64,000 bases of DNA from Rhizobium sp. WYCCWR10014. Its GTDB lineage: Bacteria > Pseudomonadota > Alphaproteobacteria > Rhizobiales > Rhizobiaceae. How positions within the stretch are numbered: the stretch's first letter is position 1; the number at the start of each line of letters is the position of its first letter. Below, in pieces: positions 24,867 through 33,684 of the stretch. The notes under the pieces are model-generated. The model had not been told where the DNA came from. It saw only the letters and a program-made list of their open reading frames with translations, and ran no database searches. The DNA lies in the NCBI RefSeq assembly GCF_001657485.1, contig NZ_LXFU01000029.1, positions 310,001 through 374,000 on the forward strand, in the 5' to 3' direction. A program made the translations under genes and the position numbers.

Positions 24867-26954
24867 ATGCCTTCTCCACATGATTTCAATCCGGCGCTGG
24901 TGACCTGGGACGGTCTTCACGGCTTGCCGCGTTTCGATGCTGTTGATGACGGTGATTTTGCCGCCGCCTTCGAAGCCGCGCTTGCCGCGCATGAAAAGGA
25001 GATCGACGAGATTGCCGGAAACGGCGATGCGCCGACATTCGACAATACGGTCGTGGCGCTGGAGATTGCCGGCGACGCACTGTCGCGCGTTTCGTCGCTG
25101 TTCTGGAACAAGGCGGGCGCCCATACCAATGATGTGATCCAGGCGCTGGAGCGGGAGATCTCGCCGAAGATGTCGCGCCATTATTCGAAGATCGGCATGA
25201 ATGCCGCGCTTTTTGCCCGCATCGACACGCTCTGGGAGAATCGCGAGACGCTTGGTCTGACGCTCGAACAGACACGCGTGCTGGAACGCCACTGGAAAGG
25301 CTTCGTCAAATCGGGCGCCAAGCTCGAAAAGGCCGAGCAGGAAAAACTCGCCGCGATCAACGAAAAACTTGCCGGCCTCGGGACGCAATTCGGCCAGAAC
25401 GTGTTGGCCGACGAGAAAGCCTGGGCACTGGTCCTTTCTGATAGCGCCGAGCTCGAGGGCCTGCCGGAATTCCTTCGCGACGCGATGGCGGCGGCAGCGC
25501 GTGAACGCGGCGAAGAGGGCAAATATGCGGTGACGCTGTCACGCTCGATCATCGAGCCCTTCCTCACCTTTTCGGAGCGCCGCGATCTGCGCGAGCAGGC
25601 TTTCAAGGCGTGGGTGGCGCGCGGCGAAAATGACGGGGAGACGGATAACCGCGCCGTCATCAGAGAAACGCTGGCGCTGCGCCATCAGGTAGCGACGCTG
25701 CTTGGTTACGGCAATTTCGCCGAGCTGAAGCTCGACAACACGATGGCGAAGACGGCGGATGCGGTGAACGGCCTGCTGAGGGCTGTCTGGGCGCGGGCGG
25801 TGAAACGCGCCGGCGAGGAGGAGGTCGATATCGCGGCACTAATCGCCGAAGAGGGCCGGAACCACGAGGTGATGCCCTGGGACTGGCGCCACTATGCCGA
25901 AAAGATCCGCGCACGGAAGTTCGATTTCTCCGAAGCCGAGCTCAAGCCTTATCTGCAGCTCGAGAAGATCATCGAAGCCTGCTTCGACGTGGCCGGCCGG
26001 CTGTTCGGCATCCGGGCCGTCGAGAAGAAGGGCGTGGCTGCCTATCACCCGGATGTCAGGGTGTTCGAAATCAGGGACCGCGAGGACAAGCTCGTCGCCC
26101 TCTTCCTCGGTGATTATTTCGCCCGCAGCTCGAAACGATCAGGCGCCTGGATGAGCTCGTTGCAATCGCAGCACAGGCTGGAGCTGAAGAACGGCCGCCA
26201 CGGCGAATTGCCGATCATCTATAATGTCTGCAACTTCGCCAAGCCGGCGGAAGGCAAGCCGGCGCTGCTGTCGCTCGACGATGCCCGCACCCTATTCCAC
26301 GAATTCGGCCATGCGCTGCACGGCATGCTTTCGAACGTTACCTATCCCTCGGTTGCGGGCACCGGCGTTTCGCGCGATTTCGTCGAGCTGCCGTCGCAGC
26401 TCTATGAGCACTGGCTGACGGTGCCCGCTATTCTGAAGCGTTATGCCGTGCATGTTGAAACCGGCGAGCCGATGCCGCAGGCCCTGCTCGATAAGGTGCT
26501 TGCCGCCCGGACCTTCAATGCCGGCTTCAATACCGTCGAGTTCACCTCGTCGGCGCTGGTCGACATGGCGTTTCACACGAGAAAGACCGTCGAGGACCCG
26601 ATGGCGGTGCAGGCCGAGGTGCTGGCCGAGATCGGCATGCCGAAGTCGATCGTCATGCGCCATGCGACGCCGCACTTCCAGCACATCTTCTCCGGCGGCT
26701 ATTCGGCCGGCTATTACTCCTACATGTGGTCGGAGGTGCTCGACGCCGATGCCTTTGCCGCCTTCGAGGAGACGGGAGACGCCTTCAACGGCGAGATGGC
26801 GCGCAAGCTCAAGGACAATATCTATTCCGTCGGCGGCTCGGTCGATCCGGAAGACGCCTACAAGGCCTTCCGCGGCAAATTGCCGAGCCCGGATGCGATG
26901 CTCGTCAAAAAAGGACTTTCGACCTTCGAGGAATTGACAGGCAGCGACGCCTAA
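24867..26954 (+). CDS. M3 family oligopeptidase
   Basis: This 695-residue zinc metallopeptidase belongs to the thimet oligopeptidase/Dcp family. The zinc motif HEFGH is at 478-482 in TLFHEFGHALHGML. GVSRDFVELPSQLYEHW downstream supplies the third ligand context, and FSGGYSAGYYSYMWSEVL is a conserved C-terminal segment. Such enzymes clear short peptides in the cytoplasm, including cleaved signal peptides. No signal sequence is present. AAGGGA precedes the ATG at 24867. Oligopeptidase A and peptidyl-dipeptidase Dcp cannot be separated with certainty by eye. Confidence 0.92.
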   Translation: MPSPHDFNPALVTWDGLHGLPRFDAVDDGDFAAAFEAALAAHEKEIDEIAGNGDAPTFDNTVVALEIAGDALSRVSSLFWNKAGAHTNDVIQALEREISPKMSRHYSKIGMNAALFARIDTLWENRETLGLTLEQTRVLERHWKGFVKSGAKLEKAEQEKLAAINEKLAGLGTQFGQNVLADEKAWALVLSDSAELEGLPEFLRDAMAAAARERGEEGKYAVTLSRSIIEPFLTFSERRDLREQAFKAWVARGENDGETDNRAVIRETLALRHQVATLLGYGNFAELKLDNTMAKTADAVNGLLRAVWARAVKRAGEEEVDIAALIAEEGRNHEVMPWDWRHYAEKIRARKFDFSEAELKPYLQLEKIIEACFDVAGRLFGIRAVEKKGVAAYHPDVRVFEIRDREDKLVALFLGDYFARSSKRSGAWMSSLQSQHRLELKNGRHGELPIIYNVCNFAKPAEGKPALLSLDDARTLFHEFGHALHGMLSNVTYPSVAGTGVSRDFVELPSQLYEHWLTVPAILKRYAVHVETGEPMPQALLDKVLAARTFNAGFNTVEFTSSALVDMAFHTRKTVEDPMAVQAEVLAEIGMPKSIVMRHATPHFQHIFSGGYSAGYYSYMWSEVLDADAFAAFEETGDAFNGEMARKLKDNIYSVGGSVDPEDAYKAFRGKLPSPDAMLVKKGLSTFEELTGSDA

Positions 26955-27111
26955 GACAATTTGATGACATGCGATGATGCGGCGGGGCGACAGCCTTGCC
27001 GCAGCTTTTGCGCGTTCCCCCCTTTCGCAAACGCAAAAAAAACTGTATGGACGCCCCAAACTAATAGGCGCGCCCTCTAGAGCGTGCGCCCCAGCTTCAG
27101 AGATTTCACAT

Positions 27112-28932
27112 ATGGCACTTCGCAATATCGCGATCATCGCGCACGTTGACCATGGCAAAACGACCCTGGTGGATGAGCTTCTCAAGCAGTCCGGCTCGTT
27201 CCGCGAAAATCAGCGTGTCGCTGAACGCGTGATGGACTCGAACGATCTCGAAAAAGAACGCGGCATCACCATTCTCGCCAAGGCGACCTCGGTGGAATGG
27301 AAGGGTGTCCGCATCAACATCGTCGACACCCCCGGCCACGCCGACTTCGGCGGTGAAGTCGAGCGCATTCTCTCGATGGTGGATGGCGCGATCGTTCTCG
27401 TCGATGCGTCCGAAGGCCCGATGCCGCAGACCAAGTTCGTGGTCGGCAAGGCGCTGAAGGTTGGCCTTCGCCCGATCGTCGCGATCAACAAGATCGACCG
27501 TCCTGATGGCCGCCACGAAGAAGTCATCAACGAAGTCTTCGACCTCTTTGCAAACCTCGACGCGACCGACGAGCAGCTCGACTTCCCGATCCTCTACGGT
27601 TCGGGCCGCGACGGCTGGATGAACGTCAATCCGGAAGGTCCGAAGGATCAGGGTCTTACGCCCCTTCTCGACCTGGTGCTCAAGCATGTTCCGGAGCCGA
27701 CCGTCCACGAAGGCCCGTTCACGATGATCGGTACGATCCTCGAAGCCAACCCCTTCCTCGGCCGCATCATCACCGGTCGTATCAATTCCGGTTCCATCAA
27801 GCCGAACCAGGCAGTGAAGGTTCTCCACGCCGACGGCAAGACGATTGAAACCGGCCGTATTTCCAAGATCCTCGCCTTCCGCGGCATCGAGCGCACGGCA
27901 ATCGACGAAGCGCATCAGGGCGATATCATCGCGATCGCCGGCCTTTCCAAGGGCACGGTCGCCGACACCTTCTGCGATCCTTCGATCACAATACCGCTGC
28001 CGGCGCAGCCAATCGATCCGCCGACCGTCACCATGTCCTTCATCGTCAACGACAGCCCGCTGGCCGGCACCGAAGGCGACAAGGTGACCTCACGCGTCAT
28101 TCGCGACCGTCTCTTCAAGGAAGCGGAAGGCAACGTCGCCCTGAAGATCGAAGAAGCCGAAGGCAAGGATTCGTTCTACGTGTCCGGCCGCGGCGAACTT
28201 CAGCTCGCCGTTCTCATCGAAACCATGCGTCGCGAAGGCTTCGAGCTTGCCGTGTCGCGTCCGCGCGTCGTGATGCACAAGGACGAAAGCGGCCAGCTTC
28301 TGGAGCCGGTCGAAGAGGTCGTCATCGACGTCGACGAAGAACATTCCGGTGTCGTCGTGCAGAAGATGTCCGAGCGCAAGGCCGAAATGGTCGAGCTGCG
28401 TCCGTCGGGCGGTAACCGTCTCCGCCTGCGTTTCTACGCGCCGACCCGTGGCCTGATCGGCTACCAGTCGGAGCTGCTGACGGATACGCGCGGCACGGCG
28501 ATCATGAACCGCCTGTTCCACGACTACCAGCCCTATAAGGGTGTGATCGGTGGCCGCGTCAACGGCGTGCTGCTCGCCAACGCTCCCGGCGAAGCCGTCG
28601 CCTATGCGATGTTCAACTTGGAAGATCGTGGCCCGATGATCATCGAGCCGGGCGAAAAGGTCTATGCCGGCATGATCATCGGCATCCATTCGCGCGACAA
28701 CGACCTTGAAGTCAACGTCCTGAAGGGCAAGCAGCTCACCAACATCCGCGCCGCCGGCAAGGATGAAGCGGTGAAGCTGACACCGCCGATCCGCATGACG
28801 CTTGATCGTGCGCTCTCCTGGATTCAGGATGACGAGCTGATGGAAGTGACGCCGAAGAATATTCGTCTGCGCAAGATGTATCTCGACGCAAACGATCGCA
28901 AGCGTTTCGAAAAGACGAAGGCGGCTCTCTGA
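27112..28932 (+). CDS. typA: Ribosome-associated GTPase TypA/BipA
   Basis: This 606-residue translational GTPase has all G motifs: G1 AHVDHGKTT at 10-18, G2 in RGITILAK, G3 [15 protein letters not shown]4 NKIDRP and G5 in YGSGRDG. EF-G-like domains and the BipA-specific C-terminal domain follow ([35 protein letters not shown]). TypA helps 50S assembly and stress adaptation, especially in the cold. The start MALRNIAII at 27112 is the family start; the longer upstream frame has no support. A repeat and a terminator follow. Confidence 0.98.
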   Translation: MALRNIAIIAHVDHGKTTLVDELLKQSGSFRENQRVAERVMDSNDLEKERGITILAKATSVEWKGVRINIVDTPGHADFGGEVERILSMVDGAIVLVDASEGPMPQTKFVVGKALKVGLRPIVAINKIDRPDGRHEEVINEVFDLFANLDATDEQLDFPILYGSGRDGWMNVNPEGPKDQGLTPLLDLVLKHVPEPTVHEGPFTMIGTILEANPFLGRIITGRINSGSIKPNQAVKVLHADGKTIETGRISKILAFRGIERTAIDEAHQGDIIAIAGLSKGTVADTFCDPSITIPLPAQPIDPPTVTMSFIVNDSPLAGTEGDKVTSRVIRDRLFKEAEGNVALKIEEAEGKDSFYVSGRGELQLAVLIETMRREGFELAVSRPRVVMHKDESGQLLEPVEEVVIDVDEEHSGVVVQKMSERKAEMVELRPSGGNRLRLRFYAPTRGLIGYQSELLTDTRGTAIMNRLFHDYQPYKGVIGGRVNGVLLANAPGEAVAYAMFNLEDRGPMIIEPGEKVYAGMIIGIHSRDNDLEVNVLKGKQLTNIRAAGKDEAVKLTPPIRMTLDRALSWIQDDELMEVTPKNIRLRKMYLDANDRKRFEKTKAAL

Positions 28933-28937
28933 GCGCC

Positions 28938-28988
28938 ATTCAAAGTGCTGCAGCGTTTTGGGCTTCCGAAAAGAGGCGCGGCGCTGGA
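28938..28988. repeat. Short interspersed repeat, copy 1
   Basis: The sequence TTCAAAGTGCTGCAGCG, then GGCTTCCGAAAAGAGGCGCGGCGCTGGA, lies just after typA. It matches a second copy at 29692-29744 (GTTCAAGGTGCCACAGCGTC, then GTCTGAAAAGACGCGCGGCG). Both can fold with GCAGCG/CGCTG-type arms. Confidence 0.75.
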
Positions 28989-29000
28989 GAGAAATCCTTA

Positions 29001-29032
29001 AAAACCCCGGCCCTCGCGCCGGGGTTTTTTAT
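29001..29032 (+). terminator. Rho-independent terminator after typA
   Basis: CCCCGGC (29005-29011) pairs with GCCGGGG (29018-29024), flanked by AAAA on the left and a TTTTTT run on the right. It is a textbook intrinsic terminator 70 bases after the typA stop. Confidence 0.95.
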
Positions 29033-29178
29033 TGTGCGACGCGTCGATTCCATCTTGTGACAATCGTTAAAAAAGCGTTAACTTTTGATCGTCGTCCACA
29101 TATCAAGTCTGTGGGCAATCGATCACAATGCCCCTGTGCATATGGTTAGTTGCCCTCGGCGGGACCAGAGTAAACGTT

Positions 29179-29685
29179 ATGAAGACGTTGTCGATCGATG
29201 TCCGGCGGGCCGAGCCGCAAGATGCCCGAGCCATATCGGAAACACACAGGCTTGCCTGGCAACACACCTACGCGGGCATCATTCCGCATCGCGCGCTGAC
29301 GCAGATGATCGAGCGGCGCGGCGAAAGCTGGTGGCGCAAGGCGACGCGCGGACCGGCAACGCTGCTGGTTCTCGATGTTGCCGGAACAGTTGCCGGCTAC
29401 GCGACACTCGGCCTCAATCGCGCCCGCGCTCTGCCGCAGGAAGGCGAAATTTACGAGCTTTATCTTCGGCCTGAGTATCAGGGTATCGGCCTCGGCAGGA
29501 TGCTGTTCGGCGAGGCGCGCCGACTCTTGAAGTCGCTCGGCTGCAACGGGCTGGTCGTCTGGTGCCTCGAGGATAACGAGACCGCCAGCCACTTCTACCG
29601 CAATCATGGCGGCGTCGATTTCTGCGAAGGCATGGAAAGTTTCGACCACAGGCAATTGAAGAAGATCGGCTTCATCTGGAGCTGA
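29179..29685 (+). CDS. GNAT family N-acetyltransferase
   Basis: This 168-residue protein has the GNAT acetyl-CoA fold: an N-terminal IDVRRAEPQDARAISETH, beta strands around GYATLGLNR, the acetyl-CoA loop RPEYQGIGLGRMLF (Q/R-x-x-G-x-G/A pattern) and a C-terminal NGLVVWCLEDNETASHFYRNHGG. The acceptor is unknown. The ATG at 29179 (MKTLSID) is preferred over an upstream frame. Copies of a short interspersed repeat flank the gene on both sides (28938 and 29692). Confidence 0.88.
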   Translation: MKTLSIDVRRAEPQDARAISETHRLAWQHTYAGIIPHRALTQMIERRGESWWRKATRGPATLLVLDVAGTVAGYATLGLNRARALPQEGEIYELYLRPEYQGIGLGRMLFGEARRLLKSLGCNGLVVWCLEDNETASHFYRNHGGVDFCEGMESFDHRQLKKIGFIWS

Positions 29686-29691
29686 ACGTCC

Positions 29692-29744
29692 GTTCAAGGT
29701 GCCACAGCGTCCTTTGGCGTCTGAAAAGACGCGCGGCGCTGGAG
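29692..29744. repeat. Short interspersed repeat, copy 2
   Basis: This copy begins just after the GNAT stop codon and corresponds to 28938-28988 in the same orientation. The shared core is CAGCGT....CTGAAAAGACGCGCGGCGCTGGA-like, with arms CAGCG and CGCTG. It lies in the ppa leader region. Confidence 0.75.
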
Positions 29745-29886
29745 TCGGCGTTCGCCTATCTCCTCTTGGAAACTTTTGATGTGAATGTGGCCCGGTGCAG
29801 TCAAGCATTGGCGCTGTGCGATGTTGCGTTGCCACATGAAACTGATTATCTGGCTGCCAGCACATTCAACCTCGCGGGAGTTTCTT

Positions 29887-30420
29887 ATGCGCATCGACGC
29901 CATTTCAATCGGTAATAATCCACCTGAGGACGTCAACGTTATCGTCGAGGTTCCGGTCGGCGGTCATCCCATCAAGTATGAGATGGACAAGGAAGCCGGC
30001 ACGCTGGTGGTCGATCGTTTCCTCTATACGCCGATGACCTATCCGGGCAATTATGGTTTCGTGCCGCACACGCTGTCGGAAGACGGCGACCCGATCGACG
30101 TCCTGATCGCCAGCACCCGCCCGCTGGTTCCCGGCTGCGTCATCAATGTGCGCCCGATCGGCGTCCTGAAGATGGAAGACAATTCCGGCAAGGACGAGAA
30201 GATCATCGCCGTGCCGTCGCCGAAGCTGACGCTGCGTTATGAGAAGGTGAAGGACTACACCGATCTTCCCGAGATCACGCTGAAGCAGATCGAGCACTTC
30301 TTCGAGCACTACAAGGATCTGGAACCCGGCAAGTGGGTGAAGATCTTCGGCTGGGGCGACTCCAAGGAAGCCGGCGAACTCATCCTCGAAGCCGTCGAGC
30401 GCGCCAAGAAGAAAGGCTGA
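29887..30420 (+). CDS. ppa: Inorganic pyrophosphatase
   Basis: This 177-residue soluble family I pyrophosphatase hydrolyses PPi and drives biosynthetic reactions. The signature EDGDPIDVL (D-x-D-P-x-D) and the strands [20 protein letters not shown] and [11 protein letters not shown] are diagnostic, with [17 protein letters not shown] at the C-terminus. GGGAG precedes the ATG at 29887. Its terminator lies inside the 3' end of the convergent yggU-like gene. Confidence 0.97.
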   Translation: MRIDAISIGNNPPEDVNVIVEVPVGGHPIKYEMDKEAGTLVVDRFLYTPMTYPGNYGFVPHTLSEDGDPIDVLIASTRPLVPGCVINVRPIGVLKMEDNSGKDEKIIAVPSPKLTLRYEKVKDYTDLPEITLKQIEHFFEHYKDLEPGKWVKIFGWGDSKEAGELILEAVERAKKKG

Positions 30421-30424
30421 TCGC

Positions 30425-30736
30425 TCAGCCTAAAAATATCTCGAGCTTTTTTACCAAATCCTCCGGATCGCCGTCGATCCGGAGGATTTTTTTGCGCGCG
30501 GTCTCACCCGAGACGAGGCTGACGCTGGATTTGGGAATGCGCAGGGATTTTGCGATCAAAAGGATGAGTGCCTTGTTGGCCTTGCCTTTCTCGGGCACGG
30601 CAGTGACGCGTGCCTTCAGGAAAGCTTCACCCTCGCCGTCGGCCTCAACGCCGTCGAGAGCATCACGCCCGCCATTCGGCGTCAGCCGGACGGCGAGGCG
30701 CAGATGGTCATCGAAAAGGCTCCAGGGACGGCTCAA
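30425..30736 (-). CDS. DUF167/YggU family protein
   Basis: This protein of about 103 residues matches the UPF0235/YggU family of small alpha/beta proteins of unknown function: [59 protein letters not shown] and [14 protein letters not shown] favour the TTG at 30736, whose last bases overlap the yggT stop codon (TTGA), over an ATG at 30763 that would overlap yggT by 31 bases. It is co-directional with yggT, as in many bacteria. Its 3' end carries the ppa terminator on the opposite strand. Confidence 0.88.
   Translation of the reverse strand: MSRPWSLFDDHLRLAVRLTPNGGRDALDGVEADGEGEAFLKARVTAVPEKGKANKALILLIAKSLRIPKSSVSLVSGETARKKILRIDGDPEDLVKKLEIFLG
30458..30493 (+). terminator. Rho-independent terminator of ppa inside yggU
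   Basis: ATCCTCCGGATC (30458-30469) pairs perfectly with GATCCGGAGGAT (30476-30487) across a 6-base loop and is followed by TTTTTT. It begins 38 bases after the ppa stop but lies within the coding 3' end of the convergent yggU-like gene. Confidence 0.9.
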
Positions 30737-31023
30737 GCGACCAGCGGGTACACTGTGGTCCAAAGCAGGGTGCGCAGGAAGAAGATGATCAGCAGCAGGA
30801 TGATCGGCGAAATGTCGATGCCGCCAAGGTTCGGCAGCAGGCGGCGGATCGGCTTCAGCACCGGTTCGGTGACATTATAGAGGAATGTGCCGACCGAATT
30901 GACGAACTGATTGCTGGAATTGATAACATTGAAAGCATAGAGCCAGGAAAAAATGGCACTGGCAATCAGGATCCAGGTGTAAATATTCAAAGCCAAATCA
31001 ATGGTTTGAAACAGCGCAAACAT
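30733..31023 (-). CDS. YggT family membrane protein
   Basis: This 96-residue inner-membrane protein has two hydrophobic segments: [22 protein letters not shown], of which the aromatic-rich core is [13 protein letters not shown], and [20 protein letters not shown]. The conserved [15 protein letters not shown] lies between them. YggT proteins are linked to cell division and osmotic tolerance in some bacteria, but the mechanism is unclear. GGAG before the second of two adjacent ATG codons supports the start at 31023. Confidence 0.88.
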   Translation of the reverse strand: MFALFQTIDLALNIYTWILIASAIFSWLYAFNVINSSNQFVNSVGTFLYNVTEPVLKPIRRLLPNLGGIDISPIILLLIIFFLRTLLWTTVYPLVA

Positions 31024-31162
31024 CATCGTCTCCAATTCGTTGTTGACAGACATGTAGACATTGGCGACTAAACGGGCAAGTGCCGTGTGGAAACGCACGG
31101 TGAATCATGTTTAACGGGCGGCATTGCAGCTATTCCGGCGCCCGTCTCCTCGGAAAACATCC

Positions 31163-32413
31163 ATGTCGTTTTCGCCCACCGGAGACCGTTTTGCCGCGTT
31201 CCGGCATTCGTCCTACACGCGGTTCTTCTTCGCGCGCTTCCTGCTTTCCTTCTCGCAGCAGATCGTCAGCGTCGCGGTCGGCTGGCAGATGTACGACCAG
31301 ACGGGCAGCGCGATCTATCTCGGCTTGATCGGTCTCGTGCAGTTCCTGCCGTCGCTGCTGCTCATCCTCGTCACCGGTTCGGTGGCCGACCGGTACAATC
31401 GCCGGGCGATCGCCGCACTCTGCTCGCTGGTGAGCGCGCTCTGCACGCTGGCACTGCTTGTGATGACTTTGATGGGAAGCTTTACGCCGCTGCCTGTCTT
31501 CGCGGTGCTTTTGATCTTCGGCATCGAGCGCGCCTTCATGTCACCGGCGGTACAGTCGCTGGCGCCCAATCTCGTGCCGGAGGAGGCACTCTCCAATGCG
31601 ATCGCCTGGAATTCGTCGTCCTGGCAGCTCGCGGCAATCACCGGGCCGGTGTTCGGTGGCCTGCTCTACGGTGTCAGTGCGCCGACTGCCTATACGGTGG
31701 CGGTGATCTTTTCCGTGCTCGGTGCCGCCCTTCTCTACATGATCCCGAAACCGGTGCAGAAGACGACGGGTGAGACCAAGAGCTGGGCGATGATCCTCGG
31801 CGGCTTCAGTTTCATCCGTGCCGAAAAGGTGGTGCTGGGGGCGATCTCGCTCGATCTCTTCGCCGTGCTGCTCGGCGGGGCCACGGCGCTGATGCCGATT
31901 TTTGCGCGCGATATCCTCACCCTCGGTCCCTGGGGCCTCGGACTGCTGCGCGCCGCACCCGGCCTCGGCGCCATCGTCATGGCGATCTTGCTTGCCGCCT
32001 ATCCGCTCAGACATCGCGCCGGCATCTACATGTTCATCGGCGTCGCCCTGTTCGGCATCGGAACGATCATCTTCGGCATATCGACCAACACCGAGGTCTC
32101 GATCGCGGCGCTGGCGCTGATGGGAGCGGCCGACATGGTGTCGGTTTATGTCCGCGAGAGCCTGATTGCGCTCTGGACACCGGATCAGCTGCGCGGCCGC
32201 GTCAATGCGGTCAACATGGTCTTCGTCGGCGCTTCGAACGAACTCGGGGAATTCAGGGCGGGCACGATGGCGGCGCTCTTCGGGGCGGTGCCGGCGGTCG
32301 TCATCGGCGGGATCGGGACGCTTGTCGTGGCGGCGATCTGGGCGTCGAGTTTCCCCAAACTGCGCCAGATCGATACGCTCGACGCGCCTAGCGCATCGTC
32401 GGAATCGGTTTAA
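31163..32413 (+). CDS. MFS transporter, EntS-like
   Basis: This 416-residue membrane protein has 12 predicted helices and the MFS_3 (EntS/enterobactin-exporter-like) character: the YTRFFFARFLLSFSQQIVSVAVGWQ start, the ADRYNRRAI loop 2-3 motif, and RGRVNAVNMVFVGASNELGE in the second half. It would export an unknown small molecule by proton antiport. Start MSFSPTG at 31163. It converges with the amidotransferase gene, leaving only about 26 bases between their ends. Confidence 0.88.
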   Translation: MSFSPTGDRFAAFRHSSYTRFFFARFLLSFSQQIVSVAVGWQMYDQTGSAIYLGLIGLVQFLPSLLLILVTGSVADRYNRRAIAALCSLVSALCTLALLVMTLMGSFTPLPVFAVLLIFGIERAFMSPAVQSLAPNLVPEEALSNAIAWNSSSWQLAAITGPVFGGLLYGVSAPTAYTVAVIFSVLGAALLYMIPKPVQKTTGETKSWAMILGGFSFIRAEKVVLGAISLDLFAVLLGGATALMPIFARDILTLGPWGLGLLRAAPGLGAIVMAILLAAYPLRHRAGIYMFIGVALFGIGTIIFGISTNTEVSIAALALMGAADMVSVYVRESLIALWTPDQLRGRVNAVNMVFVGASNELGEFRAGTMAALFGAVPAVVIGGIGTLVVAAIWASSFPKLRQIDTLDAPSASSESV

Positions 32414-32439
32414 GGAAAGGCTCTGATGCGCGACGCGCT

Positions 32440-33192
32440 TTACGCGCGAAGAGCGATAGAGGACGCCGCCTTCGCCGCCTTTCCCTCGAAGACGATGTCG
32501 AGAAATTCGGTCAGCCAGGCTTTCAGCGGCGCGTCGAACAGCATGCGGCCTTCGAGATGTTCGCGGCCCTGCTGGGCATTCGGCAGGATGAAGCGATGGG
32601 CGCCATGCACGACCCAGCGATGCATCATCACCCGGGTCAGTTCGGCGTGGAACTGCAGGCCCCAGGCGTTGCCGTCGTAGCGGAAGGCCTGGTTCGGATA
32701 GGCATCGCCTTCGGCCAGCAGGTCGGCGCCGCGCGGCAGCTCGAATCCCTCGCGATGAAAATGATAGACCATCTTCGGCCAGTGCATCAGCAGGCGGCCC
32801 TTCTCGGTCGGGTGCAGCGGATACCAGCCGATCTCCGTCGAGCCGTCGGCATTCGACTGCACCTTGCCGCCGAGATGACGGACCAGCATCTGCGCGCCGA
32901 GGCAGATACCGAGATAAGGTCGTTTTTCCCGGAGCGGAACGTCGATCCAGTCGATCTCCTTCTTGACGAAATCATCGGGATCGTTGGAGCTCATCGGCCC
33001 GCCGAAGACGACGACGCCGGCATGGTCTTCAAGTGTTGTCGGAAGCGGCTGGCCCAGAACCGGGCGCCGGATATCGAGGCGGTAGCCCTTTTCGACGAGC
33101 AACTGGCCGACGCGGCCGGGGCTCGACCGCTCCTGATGCAGGACGATGAGGATCGGGCGCCCGTCGCGGTTCGGGTTTTGCTCAGTCGGCAT
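32440..33192 (-). CDS. Class I glutamine amidotransferase-like protein
   Basis: This 250-residue protein has a free-standing GATase1 domain similar to the GMP synthase glutaminase subunit: VVFGGPMSSND, nucleophile Cys97 in LGICLGAQML and the catalytic histidine in GLQFHAELT. No synthase domain is fused, so the ammonia acceptor is unknown; some relatives are gamma-glutamyl hydrolases. The start overlaps the end of the upstream TerB-like gene (stop at 33182), indicating translational coupling. Confidence 0.86.
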   Translation of the reverse strand: MPTEQNPNRDGRPILIVLHQERSSPGRVGQLLVEKGYRLDIRRPVLGQPLPTTLEDHAGVVVFGGPMSSNDPDDFVKKEIDWIDVPLREKRPYLGICLGAQMLVRHLGGKVQSNADGSTEIGWYPLHPTEKGRLLMHWPKMVYHFHREGFELPRGADLLAEGDAYPNQAFRYDGNAWGLQFHAELTRVMMHRWVVHGAHRFILPNAQQGREHLEGRMLFDAPLKAWLTEFLDIVFEGKAAKAASSIALRA

Positions 33193-33667
33193 CATCTTGC
33201 GCAACCTGGACATCTGTCACCCTGGCGGCGGCCTCCTGCCGCTTCTGTATTCGCTCGCGCGAGGAGACGCCGAGCAGATCGGCGATACGCCAGATCACAT
33301 GATCTTCCATCTCGCTGCGCTCGCCATCGGCATAGACGATGTCCCAGAGGATGCCGATCAGCTCCAGCCGTTGCTCGGTATTGAGGTGGCGTTTCAGGTC
33401 GGCGGTGAAGCGATAGTAGTCGACGGCGGAGCTTTCGGCCTCGAGGCCGGCAGCCATCAGAGCATCAAGCTGCTTGCCGTCGAGCGCATACTGCTCCTTC
33501 AGGAGCTTGCGCAGCCGTTTCTTCTCGCTGGCTTTGATCTGGCCGTCGGCCTCCATGACCTGCATGCAGAGCGCTGCCACTGCGATGCGGGGATCATCAG
33601 GGGCAAAACCTTTCTTCGGGTTATCGGCGGTGAGCTTCTGGAAAAATGCCTGAAAGCGTTCAAACAT
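33182..33667 (-). CDS. TerB-like (tellurite resistance-type) protein
   Basis: This 161-residue helical protein belongs to the TerB/COG4103 family. The conserved pattern LCMQVMEADGQIKASEKKRLRKLL, with acidic residues that can bind metal, is repeated as ILWDIVYADGERSEMEDHVIWRIADLL. Partial phrases such as VMEADGQIKASE and VYADGERSEMED show the duplicated metal site. A role in tellurite resistance is not implied. It lies directly downstream of hemY on the same strand (18-base gap) and overlaps the amidotransferase gene. Confidence 0.86.
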   Translation of the reverse strand: MFERFQAFFQKLTADNPKKGFAPDDPRIAVAALCMQVMEADGQIKASEKKRLRKLLKEQYALDGKQLDALMAAGLEAESSAVDYYRFTADLKRHLNTEQRLELIGILWDIVYADGERSEMEDHVIWRIADLLGVSSRERIQKRQEAAARVTDVQVAQDDAD

Positions 33668-33684
33668 GCGGTTTTCGTTCCATT

